Positions 48,696 through 57,565 of a stretch of DNA of 64,000 nucleotides are shown piece after piece. The stretch's first letter is position 1. Each line of letters opens with the position of its first letter. The translations under genes and the position numbers were made by a program. The stretch covers positions 310,001-374,000 of the forward strand of contig CP060261.1 of NCBI GenBank assembly GCA_022646525.1. Reading direction: 5' to 3'. The notes below the pieces were generated by a model. That model did not search any database. It saw nothing but the letters and a program-made list of their open reading frames with translations, and had not been told where the DNA came from. The DNA comes from Holosporaceae bacterium (GTDB lineage Bacteria > Pseudomonadota > Alphaproteobacteria > UBA7879 > UBA5542).

Positions 48696-49556
48696 TTAGA
48701 AGGTCATTTTAGCTTTTTCCAGGCGACGCTTTAACGCTCTATGTTTATCATCGTTTAAGGGTGTATTCATTAAATTAAATACTTGTTCTGGGGTTTTCGC
48801 GTCTATTTGCACAGTCTGAAAAAACTTCTTGTACGGTTCGATATTATTTTGAATATTGGTGTGAACGATTTCTGAAACAAGTCCTGTAATTATTGCGCTC
48901 TCTTCTTGAAGAACTTTAGCTCTTTCTGGGCAATATGGACTTTCTTTTCCTTGTTGAACAACAATATTTTCTACACCCAAGGAAAATAACCAGGCCACTA
49001 AATATTTATGGGGTTTTTCTTCTGAACTAGGATCTAACAACTGTGCGTCTGGGCCCGCAAGTTCTTCCAAAGGCATCCCTCTCCCATATGCTCGAAGGTT
49101 ATAACTTTTATGTAAGTCGATTACAATAGTTCCACCGCTCTTAAGCATTTGAAGAGCATTGTATAAGGTGCAAGGGTGCACCATGGTACTTTTAGTGACC
49201 CATTCCAGTACAACAACATCAAATTTATGTTTGTATGGACCAAAAGTTTCTGGAAAAATTTTTTCATAAACCATAAAAGCTATATCCAAGGGGGCATCTG
49301 CACCCACGGCTTTCCATGTTGGTATTTTGGGATCATCTGGATTAATGCGTAGAACATTTTCGTTAAGATTTACCGTCCAGCAATCGAGGTGCTGGTGGTT
49401 AAGGGCATGTTTTTTCATTGCTCGATCTTTATGACCACACCCAATAACAAGGGTTAATGGGTTTTTTTGTTTCTCCATGTTTTGGGAATACTCTTCCAAT
49501 GTGCTTTGTGCAGCAGTGGCTAGAGAAAAAAACAAAAACACTATTTTTATTAACAT
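48696..49556 (-). CDS. Exported methyltransferase-like protein of unknown function
   Basis: 286 residues, intact. It starts MLIKIVFLFFSLATAAQSTL, a signal peptide, and the mature part opens EEYSQNMEKQKNPLTLVIGC. LTLVIGCGHKDRAMKKHAL resembles SAM motif I. KFDVVVLEWVTKSTMVHPCT and LQMLKSGGTIVIDLHKSYNL look like motifs II and III of a Rossmann methyltransferase. The C-terminal half is helical (VNIQNNIEPYKKFFQTVQID region). A secretion signal on a methyltransferase-like fold is unusual because SAM is cytoplasmic; a protein acting in a host cell would make sense of this, but that is inference. It stands alone, divergent from iscR. Confidence 0.62.
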   Translation of the reverse strand: MLIKIVFLFFSLATAAQSTLEEYSQNMEKQKNPLTLVIGCGHKDRAMKKHALNHQHLDCWTVNLNENVLRINPDDPKIPTWKAVGADAPLDIAFMVYEKIFPETFGPYKHKFDVVVLEWVTKSTMVHPCTLYNALQMLKSGGTIVIDLHKSYNLRAYGRGMPLEELAGPDAQLLDPSSEEKPHKYLVAWLFSLGVENIVVQQGKESPYCPERAKVLQEESAIITGLVSEIVHTNIQNNIEPYKKFFQTVQIDAKTPEQVFNLMNTPLNDDKHRALKRRLEKAKMTF

Positions 49557-49751
49557 TTATACACCTTATTGTGATCATCTTATACTATACATATAGTTGA
49601 TTTATTTGAAATTGCAATACATGGGATGGGGTTTTTCATATAAAGACCTCATGTGTTTTTTCTTGAATAAATTTTTGCTTGTGTGATACGTTCACGCTGT
49701 GTATCTGAATTTTTAATATTCTTAGGTCGTAAATGAAATGGAAGGGCCTTT

Positions 49752-50327
49752 ATGAAGATTGGAACAAGAGGACATTATTCTCTTATCGCAATGGTTGAAT
49801 TAGCCCGACGTGCCGCTTCTGGAAAGCCTGTTTCACTGTCAATAATTGCGGAAAAGCAAAACATTCCCCTAAACTATTTAGAGCAACTTTTTGTGCAGCT
49901 TAAGAAAGCAGGCCTTGTAAAAGGGGTGCGCGGTGCTTTTGGTGGGTATTTTCTGTCACGAAATGCCGCCAAAATTAATGTTTGGCATGTTTTAGAAGGA
50001 TCTGGCGAGCCCATGAACCTTAGGCGATGCTCTGACGACGACATGAAGCCTTTTTGTTTAGGAACGGGGGGCCACTGTGAAGTGCATAATTTGTGGGTGG
50101 AGGCAACCAATCAAGTTAAGCTTATGCTTGAAAAGGTTTCCCTTAAAAATATTTTGGACAGAACCGAGGCAACAAATCAAGATTCCTTGAATTTCTTTAC
50201 AGCACACACTACTTTTCTTGAAGGATATAATCGTCCTTCTTCTGCGTTTCCGAGAGAAGAAGAGGGGGAAGGTAAGGTAAATAGTGGTTCTGAAAAATCA
50301 AAAGAGAAAGACATCCGCCTATCTTGA
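49752..50327 (+). CDS. iscR: Rrf2-family regulator of iron-sulfur cluster synthesis (IscR-like)
   Basis: Winged-helix regulator at the head of the isc operon. Intact, 191 residues. MKIGTRGHYSLIAMVELARR is the usual DNA-binding start, with LEQLFVQLKKAGLVKGVRGA and FGGYFLSR for the wing. Three cysteines occur in RRCSDDDMKPFCLGTGGHCE, fitting an Fe-S cluster site although the spacing (8 and 6 residues) differs a little from E. coli IscR. HNLWVEATNQVKLMLEKVSL completes the domain. A longer than usual tail rich in Glu, Lys and Ser overlaps the next gene by 44 bases. It probably senses cluster status and represses its own operon. Confidence 0.88.
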   Translation: MKIGTRGHYSLIAMVELARRAASGKPVSLSIIAEKQNIPLNYLEQLFVQLKKAGLVKGVRGAFGGYFLSRNAAKINVWHVLEGSGEPMNLRRCSDDDMKPFCLGTGGHCEVHNLWVEATNQVKLMLEKVSLKNILDRTEATNQDSLNFFTAHTTFLEGYNRPSSAFPREEEGEGKVNSGSEKSKEKDIRLS

Positions 50328-51414
50328 CTGCAACGCAACAAGCCCCGTTCGGCCCCAAGTTTTGGAAGTTATGGCCGAATGGGAGGGTATTCCTCTTAAC
50401 CCATCATCACCCCACAGACTGGGAAAAAAAGCAAAGCAACTGATACAACAAGCTCGTACCCATGTGTTGACGGCTGTGGGCGCTTCTGGGGCAGATCTTT
50501 ATTTTACAAGTTGTGGGACAGAGGCAAATACACTTGTTTTGAACAATGGTTGGGATCATATTTTTTGTTCGGCCACCGAGCATGCATCGATTTACCAACA
50601 CCCTCAAACAACCAAGATCCCTGTTTTAAAGAGTGGCATTATTGATTTAGATGCATTGAAAAAATGCCTTGATAAGACGAAAGGCCAGCGTGTGCTGGTA
50701 TCTGTGCATTGGGCGAATAACGAGACAGGCATTATTCAGCCTATTCAAGAAATTAGAAACACTGCCCATCATTACAACGCATTCATACACACAGACGGTG
50801 TGCAGGCTTTTGGAAGAATCCCCCTTTCTTTTGATGAAATGGGTCTTGATTTTATGTCAATTTCTTCGCATAAAGTGGGAGGATCGCAGGGGTCTGGTGG
50901 TGTCGTGTGTCGAAAAGGGCTGTCTATCGCCCCCATTTTTTACGGGGGTGCCCAAGAAAATAAAGTTCGACCTGGCACTGAAAATGTACGTGCAATTGTT
51001 GGTTTTGGTGAAGCCGTAAAGTGGTTTGATTTTGATCGTATGATGGTATTGGAAAAACATTTTAGAGAACTAGAGAAAAAACTGTCTTGCTTTTTTTTTG
51101 AGTTGGGTCAGCAGTTTTTTGTGATTGGGGCCGATCAAAAAAGACTGCCGCAGACAAGCTGTTTGGGGGTTTGTGGGTTTTTAAATCAATCTCAACTAAT
51201 TTACTTGGATTTAAAAGATGTTAGTGCTAGTATCGGCTCAGCTTGTTCATCTGGCACCATTAAACCTTCGCATGTTCTATGCAATATGGGTGTTGAAGAG
51301 GAAGAAAGAAAATCTTCACTACGGATAAGTGCAGGGTGGCACACAAAAGAAGAAGAGTTACTTTTATTTTATGACGTTTGGACGGCCTTTTGGGCAGAAA
51401 AACGGAAGGGCTAA
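50284..51414 (+). CDS. Cysteine desulfurase (NifS/IscS-like), first of two
   Basis: PLP enzyme releasing sulfur from cysteine. 376 residues, intact, start GTG 50284 inside the end of iscR. SAYLDCNATSPVRPQVLEVM opens the fold. CGTEANTLVLNN and CSATEHASIYQHP hold PLP contacts. HTDGVQAFGRIPL has the PLP aspartate, and SISSHKVGGSQGSGGVV the Schiff-base Lys. The sulfur-carrying Cys is in GSACSSGTIKPSHVL. Compared with the second copy it is more divergent, so it may serve another acceptor. Alphaproteobacterial isc operons often carry such a tandem pair. Confidence 0.88.
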   Translation: MVLKNQKRKTSAYLDCNATSPVRPQVLEVMAEWEGIPLNPSSPHRLGKKAKQLIQQARTHVLTAVGASGADLYFTSCGTEANTLVLNNGWDHIFCSATEHASIYQHPQTTKIPVLKSGIIDLDALKKCLDKTKGQRVLVSVHWANNETGIIQPIQEIRNTAHHYNAFIHTDGVQAFGRIPLSFDEMGLDFMSISSHKVGGSQGSGGVVCRKGLSIAPIFYGGAQENKVRPGTENVRAIVGFGEAVKWFDFDRMMVLEKHFRELEKKLSCFFFELGQQFFVIGADQKRLPQTSCLGVCGFLNQSQLIYLDLKDVSASIGSACSSGTIKPSHVLCNMGVEEEERKSSLRISAGWHTKEEELLLFYDVWTAFWAEKRKG

Positions 51415-51427
51415 AAAAAGGTGCGCC

Positions 51428-52642
51428 ATGGAAAAGAACTTAATATATCTTGATTATCAAGCAACAACGCCTTGTGACCCCCGCGTTTTAGAAAAAATGA
51501 TTCCTTACTTGTGTGAGAAGTATGGGAACCCTCATTCACGAAATCATGCGTTTGGGTGGGATGCAGAATTTGCTGTAGAAGCAGCCCGACAACAAGTTGG
51601 CGATATTCTGAATGCCCAAGCAAAAGAAATTATCTTTACATCAGGGGCGACTGAGTCAAACAACTTAGCCATTAAAGGTTTGGCCGATTTTTAAAAAAAA
51701 AAAAAAAAGCACATCATCACGTGTATGACCGAGCATAAATGTGTTTTGGACACTTGTCGGCATCTTGAACAAAAAGGATTTTCAGTGACCTATCTTCCCG
51801 TTCAAAAAAACGGGATTATTGATCTTGAAACACTGAAAGAAGCCTTCACAGATGAGACATTGTTGGTGTCTATTATGGCTGTTAACAATGAGATTGGGGT
51901 GATTCAACCGCTTCGCGAAATTGGGGCCCTGTGCCGCGAAAGAAATGTGTTTTTTCACACAGATGCGGCCCAAGCCGTGGGTAAAATTCCCCTTGATGTG
52001 AATGAAATGAACATTGATTTGCTGAGCATTTCAGGACATAAAATGTATGGACCAATGGGGATTGGTGCCTTGTATGTGCGCCGGAAACCCCGTGTGCGTC
52101 TAACAGCGCAAATTAATGGCGGGGGGCAAGAACGCGGCATGCGTTCGGGCACACTATCACCGGCTTTGTGTGTGGGGTTGGGCGAGGCATGTGCCCTTTC
52201 TCAAGAAAAGATGAGTCAGGAAAGTGCCCGCATTCGCTACTATGCCCACCTTTTTTGCAAAAAAATTATGGAAGAGTTGCCAGAAGTTTATTTAAACGGA
52301 GATTCTGATAAACGCATACCTGGTAACTTGAACTTAAGTTTCGCCCATGTTGAAGGAGAGGGGCTGATGATGGCAATAAAAAACCTTTGCGTTTCGTCAG
52401 GATCCGCTTGTACATCGGCATCTTTGGAGCCTTCTTATGTGTTGCGTGCACTTGGGGTTTCAGAAGAACTTGCTCATACATCTCTACGTATTGGCATTGG
52501 AAGATTTACGAAAAAAGAAGAAGTGGAGTCGGCTGCAGCTCAAATTATAACCGCAGTAAATAAGCTTCGAGATATGAGCCCTTTGTGGGAAATGGCTCAG
52601 GCAGGTGTAGACGTGTCTTCAATTGATTGGGCGTCGCATTAA
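51428..52642 (+). pseudogene. iscS: Cysteine desulfurase IscS (one frameshift)
   Basis: Main sulfur donor for the Isc scaffold. It starts MEKNLIYLDYQATTPCDPRV at 51428. SGATESNNLAIKGLADF ends the first frame at an A16 run (51693-51708). The second frame resumes CMTEHKCVLDTCRHLEQKGF. SIMAVNNEIGVIQPL and HTDAAQAVGKIPL are conserved, as is SGHKMYGPMGIGALYV with the PLP Lys. GSACTSASLEPSYVLRALGV holds the active Cys. The C-terminus LRDMSPLWEMAQAGVDVSSI is the typical IscS tail that contacts IscU. About 404 residues once repaired. A 16-base A-run is a slippage site for polymerase and for sequencers. Confidence 0.9.
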
Positions 52643-52677
52643 TAGAAACCACGAACAGTTGAATGGGAAACTAAAAG

Positions 52678-53060
52678 ATGGCATACAATAAAAAAGTAAT
52701 AGACCACTATGAAAACCCAAGGAACGTTGGGTCTTTTGAAAACGGTGAGAAAAATGTGGGCACTGGGCTTGTTGGTGCGCCTTCCTGTGGTGATGTGATG
52801 AAGCTGCAGATTAAGGTGAATTCACAAGGCCTTATCACAGATGCGAAATTTAAAACCTTCGGGTGTGGCAGTGCGATTGCATCAAGCTCTTTGGTGACAG
52901 AAAAATTTAAGGGAAAAACCCTTAAAGAAGCAGAATCAATTGCAATAGTGATATTGCAAGCGAACTTGAACTGCCCCCGGTAAAGCGCCATTGTTCGGTT
53001 CTTGCTGAGGACGCGATTCGTGCAGCAATTCGAGATTATCAGGACAAAATGGGCGAGTAA
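52678..53060 (+). CDS. iscU: Iron-sulfur cluster scaffold IscU (one frameshift)
   Basis: Scaffold on which 2Fe-2S clusters are built. It starts MAYNKKVIDHYENPRNVGSF. The first cluster Cys is in VGAPSCGDVMKLQIKV, the second in FKTFGCGSAIASSSL. One indel near 52945 is needed to reach NSDIASELELPPVKRHCSVL, which supplies the LPPVK motif bound by HscA and the third Cys. It ends IRDYQDKMGE at 53060, overlapping the iscA ATG as TAATG. Repaired length 127, normal. Confidence 0.92.
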
Positions 53061-53392
53061 TGTCTTTTCCGCTTACGATTACCCCCCGTGCTTGGGACCA
53101 AATTGATGCGATGCTTCAAAGCCGAGGGAAAAAATCCCTGGGTATTCGCATTAGTGTGAAAACAAGAGGGTGCACAGGAAACGCCTACACCCTAGAGTTT
53201 TCAGAAGAAAAGCACGAAGCAGACGAAGTGGTGGTGCGTGGGGGCACCCATGTATTTATTGACCCAAAAGCGACACTGTTTATTCTTGGGTCGGAAATGG
53301 ATTATGAGCAAAAAGAATTTGAATCAGGCTTCACCTTCAAAAACCCCAACGAAAAAGGACGTTGTGGGTGCGGGGAATCATTCTACGTCTAA
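53060..53392 (+). CDS. iscA: A-type iron-sulfur carrier IscA
   Basis: Carrier or alternative scaffold for Fe-S clusters. Intact, 110 residues. Three conserved cysteines: SVKTRGCTGNAYTLEF and then CGC in NEKGRCGCGESFYV. ITPRAWDQIDAMLQSRGKK opens the fold, and FIDPKATLFILGSEMDYEQK is the family's central block. The start is fixed by the TAATG overlap with iscU. The reading frame of hscB begins inside its 3' end. Confidence 0.93.
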   Translation: MSFPLTITPRAWDQIDAMLQSRGKKSLGIRISVKTRGCTGNAYTLEFSEEKHEADEVVVRGGTHVFIDPKATLFILGSEMDYEQKEFESGFTFKNPNEKGRCGCGESFYV

Positions 53393-53951
53393 ACAGACAT
53401 GTGAATGCAATGCTGATTTGAAGGACACTTTCTTTTGTGCCACCTGTGGGCGTATTCAGGAAGTTGCAATTGAGTCTCCATTTTCTTTCTTTGATTTGAA
53501 AGATGCCTATCAAATTGATTTAGATTATCTGAGAAAAAGATATTTGCTTTTACAAAGAAAGCTTCACCCAGATCGTTTTGTGTTGGCGCTTGATAAAGAC
53601 AAAGAGCTTTCTGCCCAATACACAGCGCGTTTGAATTGGGCTTATCGGATTCTAAATGACCCTTTTAGTCGGGCAGACTATTTGCTTTCAAATATTGATG
53701 CAGATATCTCTGTAGAAGACCTTCAAGACCAAATGATGCGCCAAGAAAAACTTGAGCAACTCTCTACCACAGAAGATTTAAAACGTTTTTATAAAGATAC
53801 ACAACAAGAACAAAATGCGTTAGAAGATAAGCTGAGTCTTGCTTTTAATAAAAAAGATAAGTTGACGGCAAAGAAATATTTGATACAAATCAAATACTTT
53901 CGAAAACTAAGTATAGGAATTGAAAACAAAATAAATAAAAAGTGTGATTAA
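53364..53951 (+). CDS. hscB: Co-chaperone HscB (J protein of the Isc system)
   Basis: J-domain protein that brings IscU to HscA. The frame is open from well inside iscA; GTG 53364 is my choice of start, but other GTG/TTG codons are possible. Residues near the start (CECNADLKDTFFCATCG) form a C-x-C...C-x2-C zinc-ribbon like that of eukaryotic HSC20 and some Alphaproteobacteria. The J-domain reads DLDYLRKRYLLLQRKLHPDR with the HPD motif, then LNWAYRILNDPFSRADYLL. The C-terminal three-helix IscU-binding domain ends KYFRKLSIGIENKINKKCD. About 195 residues. TAATG overlap with hscA. Confidence 0.88.
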   Translation: MGAGNHSTSKQTCECNADLKDTFFCATCGRIQEVAIESPFSFFDLKDAYQIDLDYLRKRYLLLQRKLHPDRFVLALDKDKELSAQYTARLNWAYRILNDPFSRADYLLSNIDADISVEDLQDQMMRQEKLEQLSTTEDLKRFYKDTQQEQNALEDKLSLAFNKKDKLTAKKYLIQIKYFRKLSIGIENKINKKCD

Positions 53952-55400
53952 TGTTGTTACAAATACATGAACCCAATAAAACACCCCAAACGGATGCAAC
54001 TGTGGGCATTGATTTTGGCACAACAAATTCTGTGGTGGCGCATATGGTTGATGGCACACCACGAATTATTTCTATTGATAAAACTCGTCTCATTCCTTCC
54101 GTGGTTGCATATGATAAAGGTGAGGCCACTTTTGGGTGTAAGGCCCGGGAATCTAAAAACGCAATTGCTTCCATAAAGCGGTGTATGGAGCCTGATTTTA
54201 AAGGCCCCTATTCAACATCTGTAAAAAACAGCATCTTCAGAGGATGAGTTTGTTCGATTTGCAGTGGATGATAAGCTTCTGTCTCCTGTGGACATTGTTC
54301 GTGATTTTTAAAATATTTGCGTCAAAAAACAAAAGCAGCTTTGAACCAGCCGGTGTATCAAGCTGTTTTAACGGTACCTGCTTATTATACTGAGCGTGCG
54401 CGGCATGCTACACGGAAAGCGGCGATAGATGCAGGTATTCGTGTATTGCGCCTTTTGAATGAACCAACGGCTGCTGCTCTTGCTTATCGCCTTGATGAAA
54501 AAAGAGATGGGCACTACCTTGTTTATGATTTAGGTGGGGGCACCTTTGATGTATCGCTTTTATATTCAGAGAAGGGCATTTTTCAAGTGTTGGCTGTGGG
54601 GGGAGATACCCAGCTTGGGGGTGACGACGTTGATATGGCGGTAGGCCAGTATCTAATGGAAACATTTGATATTAAAGATCAGACTGTTGCACGAAAATTT
54701 GGAAAAGAAATAAAAGAGTACTTAGGAGAGAATGCGTTGTGGTCGGGCACGATTGAAGAGAAATCGGTGACAGTATCACAAGATACATTGATTGAACTTG
54801 TAACCCCATTTATTAAGAAAACATTCGACTTGTGTACAGCAACCCTTGCTGATGCAGGCATTTCTAAAGAAAGGTTAAAAAACATTGTTTTTGTGGGGGG
54901 GTCAACACGTCTTGCCTCGCTGAAAGCGCGTGCTGAAACTTTTTTTGGTCAACGCCCGCTTTGCACACTAAACCCGAACGAAGTTGTCGCCATGGGTGCC
55001 GCGATGCAAGCAGAGGCATTAGTTTTCGGTAAGGGGAAATTATTAATTGATGTAACGCCGTACCCTCTAGGGATTGAAACCTTAGGCGGTGCCACCGAAG
55101 TTTTAATTCCTAAAAATGCAGCACTTCCTTGTGTGATGTCACAAAGCTTTACGACTTCTTTAGACAATCAAAAGCGCATCAAAATTCACATTTTACAAGG
55201 CGAAGCTAACCATGTAAGTGAGTGTAAATCACTGACATCCTTTGTTTTGTCTGGTATTCCAGATATGCCAGCCGGCGTGCCCGAAGTGCAGGTTAGCTTT
55301 ACGCTAGATGCAGATGGTATTTTATTGGTTGAGGCAGTTGAACGTAAAACAGGGGTTAAACAAAACAGTTCATGTGCAGGATGCTTTAATCTCATATTAA
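53951..55400 (+). pseudogene. hscA: Hsp70-type chaperone HscA, frameshifted and lacking the C-terminal lid
   Basis: HscA stimulates cluster transfer from IscU. It opens with VGIDFGTTNSVVAHMVDG, the ATPase phosphate loop. A shift near 54230 leads to EDEFVRFAVDDKLLSPVDIV, another near 54311 to RQKTKAALNQPVYQAVLTVP. Then LNEPTAAALAYRLDEKRDGH, VYDLGGGTFDVSLLY and VFVGGSTRLASLKARAE are in place. The substrate domain has DVTPYPLGIETLGGATEVLI and FTLDADGILLVEAVERKTGV. The natural frame then gives KQTVHVQDALISY and stops at 55400. The protein is about 483 residues; the last roughly 120 (helical lid) are missing. The ferredoxin gene that normally follows is absent too. Confidence 0.88.
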
Positions 55401-55418
55401 TGAGGTCAAAACTTAGTT

Positions 55419-56005
55419 TCAAAACATTAAGGCGAGTAATTTTGCCATTCCACACCATCCTGAAATGCCCGCAAAAATCAAACCACATCCAATAAAGAGG
55501 GATGATAATAAATGATCTTGATATTAGGATCGTTAATATGACCCCCTATTACGATAATTAAACCAGCAGTAATTTGTACTTGCCGATTAAGAGGAAATTT
55601 ATTATCGGCTTTGCTTCCAACGGTGGGATAATTTTTTTCTGCCCAATTTGTTATGCCACCCCTAAGGCTATATATTTTTAGATTACTAGATAAGCTTTTT
55701 AATTTTTCTGCTGCTATTTTACTTCTCGTGCCAGATGCACATAGCAGGACGATTTTTTTTGTTTTATCGCAAATTTGTTCTAAGCTTAAAATCGATAAAG
55801 GAACGCTTCTGGATTCTTTTATATGATTTGATAAAAATTCTTCTGTACTTCTTACATCTATAAGCTCTATGTCCTTACTGCTTAGTATTAATCTTAGCTC
55901 TGCTGGGGATATGAGATTAATAGAGCTTGATGCTTGGATGTTTAAACCATAAAGAAGGTACACACAGACAAGCAAAAAAGACAAAAATTTTCGGTTGAAA
56001 AGCAT
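55419..56005 (-). CDS. Exported rhodanese with C-terminal DUF2892 membrane domain (one frameshift)
   Basis: Starts MLFNRKFLSFLLVCVYLLYG, a signal peptide or anchor. The rhodanese domain reads LISPAELRLILSSKDIELID, VRSTEEFLSNHIKES and VLLCASGTRSKIAAEKL, with the active Cys in CASGTR. RQVQITAGLIIVIG begins a DUF2892 pair of membrane helices. One shift near 55530 gives the true end: FIGCGLIFAGISGWCGMAKL then LALMF, the standard DUF2892 finish, stopping at 55419. About 194 residues. This type of fusion is often linked to sulfide or persulfide handling. It meets truncated hscA tail to tail, 18 bases apart. Confidence 0.83.
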
Positions 56006-56215
56006 TGATTTAATTTCCTATAAAATACGAATATTTGTTTTGATGATGCCATGAGATGCTTCAAAATAAAAACAATAAACAATATTTATAGCCCATTTAT
56101 CAACATAAAATTTTCTACGTGTTAGACGTAGTTGTGCCCTAAAATAAATTTTATTCATTTATTACAAATATATAGTACCATTTTTATATAACTATAAATA
56201 ACAAGGGGGATTTAT
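56006..56215. other. AT-rich divergent intergenic region
   Basis: About 210 bases between the rhodanese start and the cysteine-rich exported protein start. It is among the most AT-rich segments of the window, with several TATA-like words (TATAATACGAAT-like near 56022; TATATAACTATAAATA near 56184-56200). It must hold promoters for both divergent genes. No coding frame is visible. Confidence 0.5.
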
Positions 56216-56550
56216 ATGATTAAAATTTTTTTTTAAGGGTGCTTTTTTTATTAGGCGTGGAGTGTGCTGCTTCAGAAACAGAAGAAGATATAGTGACAGC
56301 AAAGCCTATTATGGCTTCTCCAACGGATGTTGTGTCAGGCCCTTCTTTTCCTAACCCAGAGGATCTTCCACAAAATGGTATTGTTGTGCCTCCTTCTGCA
56401 CAGAAAAAGGCAAAAAAAATTGCATGCTGTTTGTGCCTTATGAGCCCCTGTCTTTGCATGTGGGGGTGTTTTAACGCTGTTACGAGCAGATTGAATCGTA
56501 TGACATGCGGCTGCCTTTATGAAGCTTTTCCTTGTTTAGATTTTGATTAG
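56216..56550 (+). CDS. Small exported cysteine-rich protein (one frameshift)
   Basis: Not recognised. AAGGGGGA precedes ATG 56216. MIKIFF is followed by an indel in the T9 run (56225-56233), then VLFLLGVECAASETEEDIVT, completing a signal peptide. A Pro-rich middle (ASPTDVVSGPSFPNPEDLPQ) precedes a striking cysteine-rich end: CCLCLMSPCLCMWGC, then LNRMTCGCLYEAFPCLDFD. Nine cysteines lie in about 40 residues. This could bind a metal, be disulfide-knotted after export, or be palmitoylated in a eukaryotic host cell; none can be chosen from sequence. About 111 residues. Confidence 0.55.
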
Positions 56551-56554
56551 ATTG

Positions 56555-56905
56555 TTAACGGGGTGTGGAAACAATATGAATGCGTTCCCCCTGAAATAGA
56601 CTTTTTAAAGATTCAACCGTTCTGTCTTGCTGTTGATCCCATCCTTGCCACCCTTGGGCAGAGTGTGTATATGTGGCATCTAACCACACGTTATTGTTGT
56701 AGGCGGCCTATAAGTTAGGTAAGCGTTTCTTGTTTATGGAATGTGACAAAGTGATTCCATTCAGTATTGGCAGGGGCACTTTTAAAGCAAACCTTAAGGT
56801 TTGCTTTAAAAGTGCCAGGCTGTAGAGTTTCGTCGTCTCCTGCGGCTGAATGAGACACCATAATGGGTGTAAGAAAAACAAGCACAAGTATAAGAAAGTA
56901 TTTCA
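56555..56905 (-). CDS. Small exported protein containing a 42-bp palindrome (one frameshift)
   Basis: Not recognised. MKYFLILVLVFLTPIMVSHS at 56905 is a signal peptide, then AAGDDETLQPGTFKANLKVC. The frame stops at 56715, but an indel there opens AAYNNNVWLDATYTHSAQGW and QGWDQQQDRTVESLKSLFQG, ending ERIHIVSTPR at 56555. The repaired protein has about 116 residues and no Cys pair beyond one. The stretch coding GTFKANLKVCFKSA is a perfect palindrome. Its stop lies 5 bases from the end of the cysteine-rich gene on the other strand, so these two small exported genes converge. Confidence 0.55.
56774..56815. repeat. 42-bp perfect palindrome
   Basis: Bases 56774-56794 (GGCACTTTTAAAGCAAACC and then TT) are the exact reverse complement of 56795-56815. 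There is no loop and no mismatch over 21+21 bases. It lies inside a coding region, as part of codons for GTFKANLKVCFKSA. A cruciform of this size is rarely tolerated in coding DNA. Confidence 0.97.
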
Positions 56906-56983
56906 TTTGATAGTCCCTGTTTTGATTAATATGTTTATGATTGAATCGTAGCTTTTTTTGAGTATGCGCGCTAGAGTATCCCC

Positions 56984-57565
56984 ATGAAAAAATGGTTTTT
57001 TCTTTTGTTGTGCCCGCTTTTGTCTTGGGCAGATTTGGTTGAAAAAGTGAACGATGCATTAAGCGGCATTCAAACACTTCAGGCCGAGGTGTGCCATCTG
57101 CATAATGAGAAAGCATCATCTAAAGGCACGCTTATTCTTAAACGGCCTGGCAAAGTACGTTTAAGTTACGAAAAGCCTGCGCCCTATTTTTTTGTGAGTG
57201 ATGGCACCACATGTGTTTATATGGATGCGGTGACAGAAAAGCCTTTGTACGTGCCCCCTGAACGATTGCCCCTTTCTTTTTTGTTGGGGCCAAAAACAGA
57301 TTTAAGAAAACATTTTCACATTAAGAATATTCAAACAATAAACAGGCAGCATGTTTTTGATGTTGAAACTTTAGATACAAAGATAAGGCTTCAGCTTATT
57401 TTTTCTGAAAAAGGCGTGTTGGATGGTTGGCATATGGTTGATTTTGAAGGCAATCATGTGCGTGTCAGACTAATAAACAAAAAGACCAACCTTTCTCTAA
57501 AGGATGATCTTTTTGTCTTTAAGCAAAACCCCCGATGGCACACCACCAAATGGGGGCGGCGTTAA
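56984..57565 (+). CDS. lolA: Outer-membrane lipoprotein carrier protein LolA
   Basis: Periplasmic chaperone that carries lipoproteins from LolCDE to the outer membrane. Intact, 193 residues. The signal peptide is MKKWFFLLLCPLLSWA, then DLVEKVNDALSGIQTLQAEV. GTLILKRPGKVRLSYEKPAP is the core LolA signature (R-P-G-K-[VF]-R). YMDAVTEKPLYVPPERLPLS and the strand VFDVETLDTKIRLQLIFSEK fit the open barrel. It ends PRWHTTKWGRR, overlapping the dksA stop tail to tail. Its clients here include Pal and the DUF3035 lipoprotein. Confidence 0.9.
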   Translation: MKKWFFLLLCPLLSWADLVEKVNDALSGIQTLQAEVCHLHNEKASSKGTLILKRPGKVRLSYEKPAPYFFVSDGTTCVYMDAVTEKPLYVPPERLPLSFLLGPKTDLRKHFHIKNIQTINRQHVFDVETLDTKIRLQLIFSEKGVLDGWHMVDFEGNHVRVRLINKKTNLSLKDDLFVFKQNPRWHTTKWGRR

